Shown: piece by piece, positions 28,981-38,501 of the stretch | Layout of the letters: each line of letters opens with the position of its first letter | Position numbering within the stretch: position 1 is the first letter of the stretch | Origin: an uncultured Bacteroidales bacterium | GTDB lineage: Bacteria > Bacteroidota > Bacteroidia > Bacteroidales > Muribaculaceae | NCBI GenBank assembly: GCA_902777835.1 | Contig: CACYVC010000007.1 | Location: forward strand, 1-64,000 | Reading direction: 5' to 3' | DNA length: 64,000 nucleotides | The notes under the pieces: model-generated | The model's database searches: none | What the model saw: the letters and a program-made list of their open reading frames with translations, nothing else | What the model was told of the DNA's origin: nothing | Program-made: the position numbers and the translations under genes

Positions 28981-29011
28981 CAAATTTATAAAATAATCTC
29001 TTTTTTCACAA
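28981..29011 (-). promoter_or_regulatory. Promoter of the 24903-28907 protease gene
   Basis: Minus-strand TAAATTTG (28981-28988) with TTG (29009-29011) 20 bp upstream. The rest of the 28908-29234 gap holds this leader, this promoter and the divergent plus-strand promoter. Confidence 0.7.
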
Positions 29012-29124
29012 CTTGTGCTTCCCACCTTTCAATATTTAACCCTTTTTTCTCAACGAAAAAACGAAAAACAATTATAACACCTCAGCACAAAGACATTATC
29101 AAACATTATTCCCAGCAAAAAGTA

Positions 29125-29153
29125 TTGTTCTTTTAAAAAATATAGTATCTTTG
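29125..29153 (+). promoter_or_regulatory. Promoter of the C45-type hydrolase gene
   Basis: TTG (29125-29127), 18 bp, then TATCTTTG (29146-29153), a full match to the -7 consensus. The leader (about 75 nt) contains the mini-hairpin GCGCC-GCA-GGCGC (29191-29203) and ACTTAAC-like heptamers. Confidence 0.75.
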
Positions 29154-29234
29154 CGAAAAATAACAATGTGGTTTCAGATGCATGTTCCATGCGCCGCAGG
29201 CGCAAACTCAACACTTAACACTTACTACTTAACT

Positions 29235-30602
29235 ATGAAACGTTTTATAACCATCTTATTATTAGCATTAACCATTTGCGAAGCTTGGGCATGCACCGCT
29301 GTCATCGCGTCGGGAAAAGTCACTGCCGACGGGCGTCCGTTCATCTTCAAGAACCGTGATGCTAGCGATGGCACCAACAACTCGCTCCTAACCCTTCACG
29401 GCACAAAATATCAATACGTGGGAGTAGTCAACTACTCCACATCGTCAAGCCCAACCAGCATCTGGTATGGTCACAACGAGGCGGGATTTGCCATCCTTAA
29501 CACTTTGTCCTACTACTTCAACAGCCCCACTTCAAAGGCTAACACCAGCGCTGGTGCTCTGATGAAGAAGGCGCTGGGCCAGTGCGCCACCGTCGATGAG
29601 TTTGAGGCGCTACTTCAGCAGACTCAGGCACAGACCACCCCAGTTACGCTAAGCACCAATTTTGCTGTGATGGACTCACTGGGCAATGTGGCGTTCTTTG
29701 AGACTTGCAACACTAGCTACACGAAGTTTGACGCCAACGATGAGACCATTGCCCCAAATGGCTACCTAGTCCGCACCAACTACTCCTTCACCAGCCCCTA
29801 CTACAACACCACCAACCATGTAGGCGAACAACGCTACAAAGCCGCATGCAAATATATGGATGACACCTTTGGCGATGGAAAGATCGATGCAATGCAGGTA
29901 GTTCACGAGTTGCCAAGATATTTATATCATGGCGAGCGAGAAGTGAACCTGTGGGACTATATCCCCGATGACATCAACGATGTGACCAACACCTACTTCA
30001 GTAACTTCATTCCACGCTACTCTAGCGCTTCGGCTTCGCTGATGCAAGGCGTGCTTGAGGGTGAGAATCCCACTAACACTGTTAGTTGGATAGCTATAGG
30101 ATGGCCTTGCGGCTCATTTACTGTGCCTATCGTTATAACGCCATCAAAGGTGCTGCCCGCAGTAGTGAAACGCGCCAATGGCACCTACAAGAGCGAGATG
30201 TGCACCAATGCGCTGGAATTGAAAAACCGAGTATTCACCATTTACCACGACGGCACACAAAGCACCGACAGCATCGACCTGTCGAAACTCATCAACTTGG
30301 AGGAGACCGGTATTCTGCAAAAGGTTATGGCTGCTGATGCACAAGTGAGTGAATTGGGAAATACACTGATTAACCAACTGAGGGAAGGCACAGCAGGCGA
30401 CGCCGAGGTCGCAGCATTCTACAACTGGATTGACGACTATTGGCGCGAGTTCTTCCAACAAGCCACGTCATCAATCACCAGCATTACCACAGATGAAAAC
30501 AATGACGATGCCTATTATTCTATTGATGGCATCCGTTATCCCAAAGCACCCACATCACCAGGCATCTACATCAACAACCACCGCAAAGTGCTCATCAAGT
30601 GA
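29235..30602 (+). CDS. Secreted Ntn-hydrolase, C45/acyl-transferase-like, with T9SS-like tail
   Basis: 455 residues from the ATG at 29235, the start that yields a signal peptide (MKRFITILLLALTICEAWA). Cleavage would expose C20 as the first residue; an N-terminal Cys nucleophile followed by TAVIASGKVTADGRPFIFKNRD is the signature of the C45/acyl-coenzyme A:6-APA acyltransferase-like Ntn hydrolases. Members hydrolyse or exchange amide bonds; bile salt hydrolases are more distant relatives. The substrate cannot be read from sequence. The end (YYSIDGIRYPKAP, GIYINNHRKVLIK) resembles a short Por-secretion tail. It is divergent from the protease cluster with its own strong promoter; tandem palindromes follow the stop. 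A lipoprotein reading of the Cys is less likely because AWAC is a poor lipobox. Confidence 0.78.
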   Translation: MKRFITILLLALTICEAWACTAVIASGKVTADGRPFIFKNRDASDGTNNSLLTLHGTKYQYVGVVNYSTSSSPTSIWYGHNEAGFAILNTLSYYFNSPTSKANTSAGALMKKALGQCATVDEFEALLQQTQAQTTPVTLSTNFAVMDSLGNVAFFETCNTSYTKFDANDETIAPNGYLVRTNYSFTSPYYNTTNHVGEQRYKAACKYMDDTFGDGKIDAMQVVHELPRYLYHGEREVNLWDYIPDDINDVTNTYFSNFIPRYSSASASLMQGVLEGENPTNTVSWIAIGWPCGSFTVPIVITPSKVLPAVVKRANGTYKSEMCTNALELKNRVFTIYHDGTQSTDSIDLSKLINLEETGILQKVMAADAQVSELGNTLINQLREGTAGDAEVAAFYNWIDDYWREFFQQATSSITSITTDENNDDAYYSIDGIRYPKAPTSPGIYINNHRKVLIK

Positions 30603-30644
30603 GCATTTCACTTTTACAAACACAAAACTTAGCAAAAAAATCCG

Positions 30645-30691
30645 TATAACCTGCGGAAGTGGCCAAAAAAATGCAACTTCCGCAGATTATA
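30645..30691. repeat. Palindromic intergenic repeat, copy 1
   Basis: Arms TATAACCTGCGGAAGT (30645-30660) and 30676-30691 pair 15 of 16 around a 15-nt A-rich loop. It sits 42 bp after the hydrolase stop codon and may act as a terminator or an extragenic palindrome. Confidence 0.65.
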
Positions 30692-30717
30692 AGGCACTTT
30701 TAGGGTATTTTTAGGGC

Positions 30718-30765
30718 TATAACCTGCGGAAAGTGCCCCAAAGAACGCAACTTCCGCAGGTTATA
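30718..30765. repeat. Palindromic intergenic repeat, copy 2
   Basis: The same palindrome as at 30645 with one extra A in the left arm; arms 30718-30734 and 30750-30765. The 26 bp between the copies hold two TTTTAGGG motifs. Confidence 0.65.
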
Positions 30766-30828
30766 AGTTGTTTGCACCAAAATTTCATTTGCTTTATTTA
30801 ACGATTATGGGGGTGGTTAAGAAATGTT

Positions 30829-30844
30829 AAGCATTTAAATGCTT
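30829..30844. promoter_or_regulatory. Perfect 16-bp palindrome, possible operator
   Basis: AAGCATTTAAATGCTT is self-complementary, about 120 bp before the MG2 gene. It is the sort of site a dimeric repressor binds, but no regulator gene is near. Confidence 0.35.
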
Positions 30845-30966
30845 GTGCAGCATTTTGTTTTCTTTTGTGTTTATTTGTCAAAAAATACCGTCATATGATA
30901 TTGGAATAGTTGAATAGTACTACTGCTTTTACCGCTTTACTATTCTACTACTTTACCATTACTGCT

Positions 30967-33545
30967 ATGAAAAAGTGTCTTATATATCTGCTTTTAACTA
31001 TTTTCTGTTTCACCCTTTGTCATGCTCAGGATTTTTCGCAGCTCAAGCAGAATCTGGACTGGCAGGTGTATAACTACCCGCAGGAGAAGATTCATGTGAT
31101 GACCGATAAGCCTTACTACATCACTGGCGACACCATTTGGCTTCGTGCCTTTGTGGTCAATGTTGTAAATAACCAACCTGTGGATGCCAGCAAGTTTGTC
31201 TATGTGGAATTGATCAGCCCCATGAACACGGTGGATATGCGTGTCAAGATAAAGGAGCGTGACGGTGTGTTTAAGGGATATTTGCCTCTAGACCCCACCA
31301 AAATCGCAGAGGGAGAATACACCTTAACCGCCTACACGATGTTCATGCAAAACCAGGGAGAGCAGTACTTTTTCAAGAAGACAAAGACAACGAGAGCCTT
31401 AAAATAAACCTGCGCTACCTCGACACCGAAACTGGCCAACCATGCCCCTATAACTCGTTCGGCTATTTATTGCCAAACGACAAGCCCAACAGAAGGGATG
31501 CAGACGACCGAAACATGAGCATCGAGATTGACCACAATTATTTGCGTGACGGGACAGTGTTTGTGTGGTATGGCAACTACGGCAAATACATCACCTTCCC
31601 GCAAAGTAGCACCACCACCTACGACGTGAGTTTCTATCCCGAAGGGGGCTATCTCGTTCCTAACTTTGAGAACCACATGACTTTCAAGGCTATGGACAGC
31701 AATGGCAAGTCGATTTACATAACTGGCGACATAGTTGACGGCAGCGGAAACAAAGTAACGAGCATCACCACTACTCACGACGGCATGGGACTCGCTACGT
31801 TCACTCCACAAACAGGGATAAGCTATAAGGCAATTTGCCAAAATGATAATTTAGGAGAAAATATTTTCGACTTGCCACAAGTGAGAGATGATGCAACAGT
31901 GCTGCAAGTGAGCAACGAAGGCAAGACAGTGAAGATTGAGGCAAAGGGCAGTCAGCAAAGCACAGCGATGATAGCGGTGCAGCAACGAGGCAATCTGCTT
32001 GCCACTGGTTTTGGAAGCATAACTATCAATTCTGACACAATCCTTGCTGGAGTTGTTCAGGCTTTACTCATGAATGACAATGCAAGAATGCTCAGCGAAC
32101 GCCTATTCTTTGTAACTGGCAAGCAAGCCCCAAGAGCAAAACTGAATACCGACAGACAATCTTATGACAGCCGTGAACTCGTGCAAGCGAATGTCGATTT
32201 AAGCGAATTTGCTTTCGCCGACACTATCGCTGGCAACTTCGCCGTGAGCGTTACAGACGACCGCAGCATAGTAACAGACAGCACCATGTCTATCCTAACC
32301 GACCTGCTTCTCCAAAGCGACCTGCAAGGTCACATCAACAATCCCGCCTGGTATTTTGAAAGCAGCGACCGCAGCAGACAGCTCGATATGCTCATGATGA
32401 CTCAAGGCTGGCGCCGTTACGACGTGCCCCACGCCCTCGTTGGCAAAGGCGTGGCGCCACAATTTCCCATTGAACAAGGTCAAACCTTAAGCGGCACAGT
32501 GCAGTCGAATTGGCGTAAAAAGCCCATGCCCGGCTCAATGGTGAAAGTCATGGCACCAAGTATCCTGTATGCCGACATTGCCATTGCCGATGAGAGCGGA
32601 CACTGGAGCATAAACAATGTCAACTTTCCCGACAGCACCAAATTCATTGTTCAGGCCACCAATGCCAAAGGTCATAATCAATGGAACCTAATCTTTGATG
32701 CCGATAGTTATCCTATCGTTAATCCTTTAATCACCGATGCATCATTCTACAACTCGTCTCAGCTTGATGAAGATTTAGAGGTCACATACATAAGCAATGA
32801 AAAGCAACGATTGCAGTATATAAATGGTGTGTCAAGTATTTTGCTCGATGAGGTGGTGGTGGTTAAAAGAAGACATGACAGTAGCATCAGAAGGGCTCAA
32901 TCATTTAATTACAAATATTTTGAATTTATGGAGATCAGCTCCTATGAATCTATTATGCAAAAGTTTGCTGGCGTGTCGTTTCAAGACGGCAAGCCAATGT
33001 ATAAACAAAAGCGTGTGGTTTTTATAGTAGATGGTGAAATCATTACCGACTATGACGACATGAGTTTAGGAAAATTCTCGTTTATGCCCGAATTTGTAGG
33101 GAAAGGCAAAAACACCGATTTATTCAATCAACAAGATAAAAGGTCTGTAGTTGATGCCTATACACTACTAAACCAAGTTTGTCCTTTTAATCTGGTTCGT
33201 GACATTAGCTTTAGTGGTGGTGTAATATCAATAACCACAAAAGATGAAAAAGAGTATGGAAATGACCCAGACAACACCATAAAGACAATAAGACCTCTCG
33301 GCTATCAACGTCCTGCCGAGTTCTATGCTCCACGCTATGATACTGGCAACAATAGCATTGGCGAGGGCACCGACCTACGAGAGACCATCTACTGGAACCC
33401 CAGCATCGCAATCGGCAGCAACAAACAAGCCCGATTCAACTTCTACACCAATGATGCATCCTCAACCAGTTACACCATCACTGTGGAGGGAGTGACTCAA
33501 TCAGGAGAACTCATCCACGCCTCCAAGAAGATTACAAAGAAATAA
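30967..33545 (+). pseudogene. Macroglobulin-like (MG2) secreted protein, broken by a one-base frameshift
   Basis: Two frames form one gene. The 5' part (from ATG 30967, signal peptide ending CHAQ) encodes an MG2-type domain with KIHVMTDKPYYITGDTIWLRAF; it stops at 31407. The rest (in frame from about 31380) continues with SLKINLRYLDTETGQP and runs to 33545. Adding one A to the AAGAAG run near 31378 restores a single frame of 859 residues, an exact fit. Later parts include a carboxypeptidase-regulatory-like beta domain (about 500-560, LSGTVQSNWRKKP) and a TonB-plug-like segment (SILLDEVVVVKRR, GGVISITTKD). Such proteins occur in Bacteroidetes envelopes, often beside TonB receptors; the role is unclear. 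It could be a true pseudogene, a phase-variable state or a sequencing error. Confidence 0.75.
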
Positions 33546-33565
33546 CACCTAAAAACATTATAGTT

Positions 33566-34225
33566 ATGAAAAAGATAATCTCCATTTTCTTAGTTGGTGC
33601 ATTTGCACTATGCGGCTCACCACGAGTATTTGCGCAATATTTTGATTCAAAGCCCGAAATCTATCCGGTGCAAGTTGTGGAGGAAGAACCCAATAACGAG
33701 CTGTCATTGGGATATGGCGCACCCATTAACACGTCAAAATATTTCGATCTCTTGAGTGTTTTATATTACAGCGAATACAAAAAGAGGAGCATCGCCGGAC
33801 CTATATCCATCGAGTATTTCCACTACGTTACCCCCACGATAGGGATTGGAGCCGTCGCTGCTTATAATCTCAGTGGCATTACTTATTACTATGGCGATGA
33901 CATCAACACTGAGAAAGTGATCTCCGCCACAAGTAACATCAGCTGGATAACCTTGATGCCTGCAATTAAGTTTAGATGGCTAAGAAAAGAGCATGTGGGT
34001 GTCTATTCAAAACTCAGCTTTGGCGCCACCTACGGTGTGGAAGTCATAACGAAGAAACTCCCTACTGAGGTGGTGAAGATCAAGAAGCATTGCTATGCCT
34101 TATTCCCCAATTTCCATGCGTCGCTGGTGGGAGTAGAGGCTGGCAGTCGCAATATTCGTGCCTTTGCCGAATTGGGCTTCGGTGAGCAGGGAATAATTAA
34201 CGGCGGGGTGAGATACAGGTTCTGA
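33566..34225 (+). CDS. Small outer-membrane beta-barrel-like protein
   Basis: 219 residues with a signal peptide (1-23, RVFAQ). The remainder is alternating hydrophobic and polar strands (SLGYGAPIN, ISIEYFHYVTPTIGIGAVAAY, YSKLSFGATYGVEV, NIRAFAELGFGEQGI) and it ends GGVRYRF; a C-terminal aromatic is the usual BAM-targeting signal of outer-membrane barrels. Eight to ten strands are plausible for this size. It begins 20 bp after the frameshifted MG2 gene and so is probably in the same operon. I cannot name a specific family. Confidence 0.6.
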   Translation: MKKIISIFLVGAFALCGSPRVFAQYFDSKPEIYPVQVVEEEPNNELSLGYGAPINTSKYFDLLSVLYYSEYKKRSIAGPISIEYFHYVTPTIGIGAVAAYNLSGITYYYGDDINTEKVISATSNISWITLMPAIKFRWLRKEHVGVYSKLSFGATYGVEVITKKLPTEVVKIKKHCYALFPNFHASLVGVEAGSRNIRAFAELGFGEQGIINGGVRYRF

Positions 34226-34375
34226 GTTACTGACTGGAGTTATATCAAACAACTATCACAACAAATTAACTACAATAAAAAATTGTGCATGTTGCAGCCT
34301 TGTTGTTCAGGTTGTTTTATATAAATGAGAACAACGCAAAATTCGCCGTATATTTTAGAAATTCCTTTAGGAAAA

Positions 34376-34409
34376 AATAGAAGCGCCCTGATGCCAGAGC
34401 GCTTCTATT
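34376..34409. terminator. Bidirectional terminator between convergent genes
   Basis: AATAGAAGCGC (34376-34386) pairs perfectly with GCGCTTCTATT (34399-34409), with an A-run on the left. It serves the 33566 and 34428 genes. Confidence 0.75.
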
Positions 34410-34427
34410 GAATTAATATCACAAATC

Positions 34428-37400
34428 TTACTTCTTAGCTCCAAGTAAGACATTATAAACTACGGTGATATCAACTGATGTGATTTCACCATCTCCATTC
34501 TGGTCGCCGTTCACCATATTCTCGGTGTCGCCGTTGAGGAGGTAGTTGTAGAGGATGGTTACATCCACTGAATTAACATCTCCATCGCCGTTCACGTCGC
34601 CCAAGATGCCACCGGCAAGTGTGGTAACCATAATCTTGTTAGACCAGTTACTTGACTTACCGCCAAATACAGCCTTCACATCATAGAAGTAGGTAGTGGC
34701 TGGGTCAAGGTCAGTAACATTGTAGCTATTTGTGGTGATGCCAGTGAATGTCACTCCGTCGAGGTCGATTGACTTAGCAGCACCAGCACGCTCACCATCA
34801 ATGATGTGGATGCTGGTGAGAATCACGCGCTTGCTATTAGCTGTTGTCTCAAACTTAATCTTCTGGTTAGCGGCTGCATTGCAATCAAGGACAACGGTGT
34901 AGGTTTCCTCAGTGCTGCTGGCAACAGTCACTGTCTCGCTGCTGTTTCCGCAAGATACCTTGAAGCCACAGTTGGTGTCGTTGTTGAAGGTCTTAGCCTT
35001 AAACTGAACGGTAACCTTGTTGTCGGTCAATGTAAGACCTGGAGAGGTCAAACTTCCAACCGAAGAGCCTGTGCCAAGACGAGCACCGCCAATAGCCTCA
35101 TAAACCTTAGAGCCTGTCCAACCAGCATTATCCATATACTGATCAAGAGTTGAGCTTAGATCTGTAGAGCCTGCCTTGGTGAACTTCGAGAATCCCTCAG
35201 TGAGGATGTCGTAGTTCTTAGGAATGACACGCAGAGTGTAGCTGTCGGCACCTACGCATGGGTTCCAGTTAGCAGTGAAGGTTGTTGCACCAATATTGGT
35301 AGCAGCAGTAGCTACTGGAGCCTCAAGACCATTGATAGGAGTCTTGAAGCCGATCTCATAGAGCTTAGAATAGTCGTTGAAGATGGCAATCTTATAAACC
35401 TTCTCTGGGTCGAGAGGATCAGAAGCAAGCACCTCTTTGCTAGTAGTAGTGTTCTGCTTGGTTTGAACAGCAGTATTGCTAGCGGTGATAGAGCCATCGG
35501 CATTTACAGTACACTCATAGATGTACATCTTCAAAGGATAAGAAGTGTTGCTGCGGTTCTCGGCAAACTGCTTAACCTGTGAGCAGTTGGTTACGTAGAA
35601 TGTCTGGTAATCCTCGTTCCAGTCGGTATAGTAAGCATTGCTATTTCCAAAGTATGGAGAGCTTCCCAAGAACACGTCGGTAGCGCCCCATGACTCAGTG
35701 CCTGTCTTCTCGTTGCCAGCGATGGTGAACCAGTTTTGGGTAGCATCGCTCCTGAGAGCACCATAGTTAGAAACGGTGAGCCATGCGCACTCGTCGTCCA
35801 CATACTCGGTGTAGTAGTAGATAGTAGTCATGCCGTTTACTGCAGCGCCAACCTCGTCGATAGTCTCATACTTAGCGATGTCGAGATATGGATCGGCAGC
35901 AGTGCCCTTGTCGGTGGCCTTAGCAGTGAGAGTCACTGTCTTGGTCACAGCACCATTGCTGGTGAAGGTAAGTGAACCTGTGTATTCGCCCTCTTCGGCC
36001 GAAGTGAAGGTCACGTTCACATTAACAGGAGTGTCAATGCCAGTGCTGCTTGCCGAAATAGTGGTTGGCGATACGGTGAACTTGTTGTTCTGATCGTTGA
36101 GGGTAACGGTGATGTCATTAGTAAGGAACAGACCATTAACCTTAATTGTCTTGGTGACTGGAGCCGAGAGCTTAGCGTTGAAGCTGAGTGTCTCGGGGTC
36201 GGTAAGGATAGTGGGCACACGTGGTGCAGCCACACCAGTGATTGTTACGGTCTTGGTCTCGGCCTCGGCGCTAGTGAGAGTGAGGGTTGCTGTAGTCTCG
36301 CCAGCTGCAGTGGGAGCGTAAGTAACGGTTACGTTAACGCCATTGTAAGCATCCTCAGCACTGATAGTGGTAGGAGTTACGCTGTAAAGGTTTGAACCGC
36401 TCTTTGCAATATTGATAGGCTGAGTGAGGTTATAACCCTTAACGTTTATGACTTCGGTATAAGTCTCACCGGCATACCCCTCAAAGGTCACTGCATCGGG
36501 TTTAGCAACGATAGTTGGTCCCTGATGCTGAAGGATGTACTCAATACCATCGAGGGCGTTGATGATGCCGTGTCCACGAGACATTACAGGGCTTGAAGCA
36601 CTGGCGGGATAGGCTGTCGCGGTCTCGGCGATAATCTCCTTCACACGGTCAACGTCGAGGGTTGGGTCGGCCTGCAGATACAGGGCTACCACACCAGCGG
36701 CACAAGGAGTAGCCATTGATGTACCGCTCATCTCGCCCCACTTGTAGGTCTGGCCATTGTAGGTCATCGACCAAGTGGAAGATTGATAAGAGTCATATCC
36801 GTTGATTGACGAAATCACATAGTGTCCAGGAGCGGTGATGAATGGCTGGTTAACACCATTGAAGTCGGTACCGTAGCTCGAGAAGTAGGCAACATCGCCC
36901 TGGCCATAGCCATCGCTAGAGCGTGAAGCCTGGGCGCCAACACTAATGACCTGAGGACATGTCATGTCGTCGCACATAGAGCCTTCGTAGGTTCCAGGGG
37001 TGATGGTGTAGCCACTCACGCTGCCCGAAGATGAGCTAAGAGTGCTGTACCAGCAGTCGGTATAGACGTTGATGGTGTTGCCTGCTTGGCCCTTAATTAC
37101 GTAGGTTGCCGATGACTCGCTGCTCTCGATATAGAGGTTGTAGCGGTTATTGAATTGATCCACAGAACCTGAAACAGTTACGTTACCAAAGGTACCGCTT
37201 GTCATCCAGTTACTTTGTGAGCTGCCGACAATCACCTTGATCTGAAGCTCGTCGCTGGTGCTGTTCCAGATATCGCAAGAGCCAGTGGCAGAACCCCACC
37301 AGCCGCCTGAAACATTGTTGGTAACAGCCATGTAGTCGTCGGCGCTTGAGAGGGTCTTGTGAGCATGACCGATGATGTCGGCCTCGTTACCAGCGGCAAG

Positions 37401-38339
37401 CAGAATAACTGCGCCGTAGGTGTTAGCAACCTCAGTATAGGCACGGCTGATGATGCTTGTTCCGTCGTGAGGACCAATGTCGCTACCCAAACTGATGCTG
37501 ATAACGCAAGGCTTGCCAAGTTGCTGAGCATACCAACCGATATACTTTGCTGAACTCATAATGGCATTGTCGGTAAGTGAGGAGCCGCAACCAGCGAGAA
37601 TCAGGTCGGCTTCGGGGGCCATACCAGAATAGTTGCCCACGTGCGAGCCGGCAGCGATACCTGAGGTGTGTGTACCATGGCTCTCGCCTGTGTCATCACA
37701 GGTAAGGTTAGCAATCTGGCTAGGTGTGGTGTACTGATAACCCATGAGCTGCACACCGTCGATAGTAGCCTTGGTGCCACCGTTAGCGCTTGTTGCATTA
37801 GGCATATAAACCGCTTTCACGCGGGTGTTGCCATTGTCATCAAGGAAAGCGCGGTGGTTGAACTGAATACCGTCGTCGATAAGACCAACGACTACACCTT
37901 GTCCGGTATAGCCTTGTGGCAGGCCATAGTTGGTACCGTCCCATGCCTTGTCGGCATTCACAATACCTTTTGCCACATCGGTGAGCAGACGCACATTACG
38001 AGCGACACCCACTTGTCTTACGCCTTTCAGGCGGGCTACAGCCTCAAGTTTGGTTACAGGAATACTGGCAGTGACAAAGTCACTGAATTTGCCAGTTACT
38101 TTCACTCCGTTAGCCTCAAGTTCGGCTATCGAAATGCCATCAAAAGAGATGAAGCATTCCACATACTCCACCCCATTCACAGATTTAGGTGCTGCAAGCA
38201 CATGCTTTCCGTCGGGATTTTGAGCCACCCCAGCGGAACGCTGCTGCAAGAACACACGAGTTGGAGCGCTAAGTTTGTCTTGAGCCATAATGCCCAACGA
38301 CACACTGAGCGCCATCAGGATTAGAAAAAATTTTCTCAT
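34428..38339 (-). CDS. Secreted subtilisin-like (S8) protease with dockerin
   Basis: 1303 residues from the ATG at 38339 (signal peptide MRKFFLILMALSVSLGIMAQ). An inhibitor-like prodomain (about 21-125) precedes the S8 domain, with D155 (GLIDDG), H221 (ESHGTHTSG), oxyanion N318 (AAGNEAD) and S541 (GTSMATP), all intact; the loop at 345-450 is a beta-rich insertion. The tail has two Ig-like domains, the unnamed SDPYL/YEC domain, a fibronectin III domain split by the jelly-roll-like insert (YDILTEGFSKFTKAG onward) and a dockerin. The tail matches the C10 proteases at 10275 and 13752 very closely, so it moved between protease families as a module. It shares the leader element. Confidence 0.93.
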   Translation of the reverse strand: MRKFFLILMALSVSLGIMAQDKLSAPTRVFLQQRSAGVAQNPDGKHVLAAPKSVNGVEYVECFISFDGISIAELEANGVKVTGKFSDFVTASIPVTKLEAVARLKGVRQVGVARNVRLLTDVAKGIVNADKAWDGTNYGLPQGYTGQGVVVGLIDDGIQFNHRAFLDDNGNTRVKAVYMPNATSANGGTKATIDGVQLMGYQYTTPSQIANLTCDDTGESHGTHTSGIAAGSHVGNYSGMAPEADLILAGCGSSLTDNAIMSSAKYIGWYAQQLGKPCVISISLGSDIGPHDGTSIISRAYTEVANTYGAVILLAAGNEADIIGHAHKTLSSADDYMAVTNNVSGGWWGSATGSCDIWNSTSDELQIKVIVGSSQSNWMTSGTFGNVTVSGSVDQFNNRYNLYIESSESSATYVIKGQAGNTINVYTDCWYSTLSSSSGSVSGYTITPGTYEGSMCDDMTCPQVISVGAQASRSSDGYGQGDVAYFSSYGTDFNGVNQPFITAPGHYVISSINGYDSYQSSTWSMTYNGQTYKWGEMSGTSMATPCAAGVVALYLQADPTLDVDRVKEIIAETATAYPASASSPVMSRGHGIINALDGIEYILQHQGPTIVAKPDAVTFEGYAGETYTEVINVKGYNLTQPINIAKSGSNLYSVTPTTISAEDAYNGVNVTVTYAPTAAGETTATLTLTSAEAETKTVTITGVAAPRVPTILTDPETLSFNAKLSAPVTKTIKVNGLFLTNDITVTLNDQNNKFTVSPTTISASSTGIDTPVNVNVTFTSAEEGEYTGSLTFTSNGAVTKTVTLTAKATDKGTAADPYLDIAKYETIDEVGAAVNGMTTIYYYTEYVDDECAWLTVSNYGALRSDATQNWFTIAGNEKTGTESWGATDVFLGSSPYFGNSNAYYTDWNEDYQTFYVTNCSQVKQFAENRSNTSYPLKMYIYECTVNADGSITASNTAVQTKQNTTTSKEVLASDPLDPEKVYKIAIFNDYSKLYEIGFKTPINGLEAPVATAATNIGATTFTANWNPCVGADSYTLRVIPKNYDILTEGFSKFTKAGSTDLSSTLDQYMDNAGWTGSKVYEAIGGARLGTGSSVGSLTSPGLTLTDNKVTVQFKAKTFNNDTNCGFKVSCGNSSETVTVASSTEETYTVVLDCNAAANQKIKFETTANSKRVILTSIHIIDGERAGAAKSIDLDGVTFTGITTNSYNVTDLDPATTYFYDVKAVFGGKSSNWSNKIMVTTLAGGILGDVNGDGDVNSVDVTILYNYLLNGDTENMVNGDQNGDGEITSVDITVVYNVLLGAKK

Positions 38340-38364
38340 GTGAATGATATTAAAAATTAAATAA

Positions 38365-38382
38365 AAAATAGTTGTTTTAAAA
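38365..38382 (-). promoter_or_regulatory. Shared leader element, copy 7
   Basis: AAAAATAGTTGTTTTAAA, 16 of 18 to the consensus, 25 nt before the ATG at 38339. This copy precedes an S8 rather than a C10 gene. Confidence 0.5.
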
Positions 38383-38389
38383 AAGTGCA

Positions 38390-38397
38390 CAAATTTA
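38390..38397 (-). promoter_or_regulatory. -7 box of the 34428-38339 gene
   Basis: Minus-strand TAAATTTG fits TAnnTTTG. No TTG is found at the expected spacing upstream. Confidence 0.5.
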
Positions 38398-38462
38398 TTT
38401 AAAATAATTGGATATCTATTCTATATCCTCTTCAAAAAAAACAAAAAAAACAAAAAAAATGA

Positions 38463-38500
38463 TACAAAAAAGATGCGCCCCATGAAAGAGACGCACCTTT
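38463..38500 (-). terminator. Terminator after the 38585 gene
   Basis: On the minus strand GGTGCGTC pairs with GGCGCATC through G-T wobbles and is followed by a T-run. Confidence 0.5.
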
Positions 38501-38501
38501 T

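Noticed and set aside
34308-34326. Partial match to the shared leader element (GGTTGTTTTATA)
   Set aside because: It sits between convergent genes and is not upstream of any start codon, so it is not counted as a leader copy.
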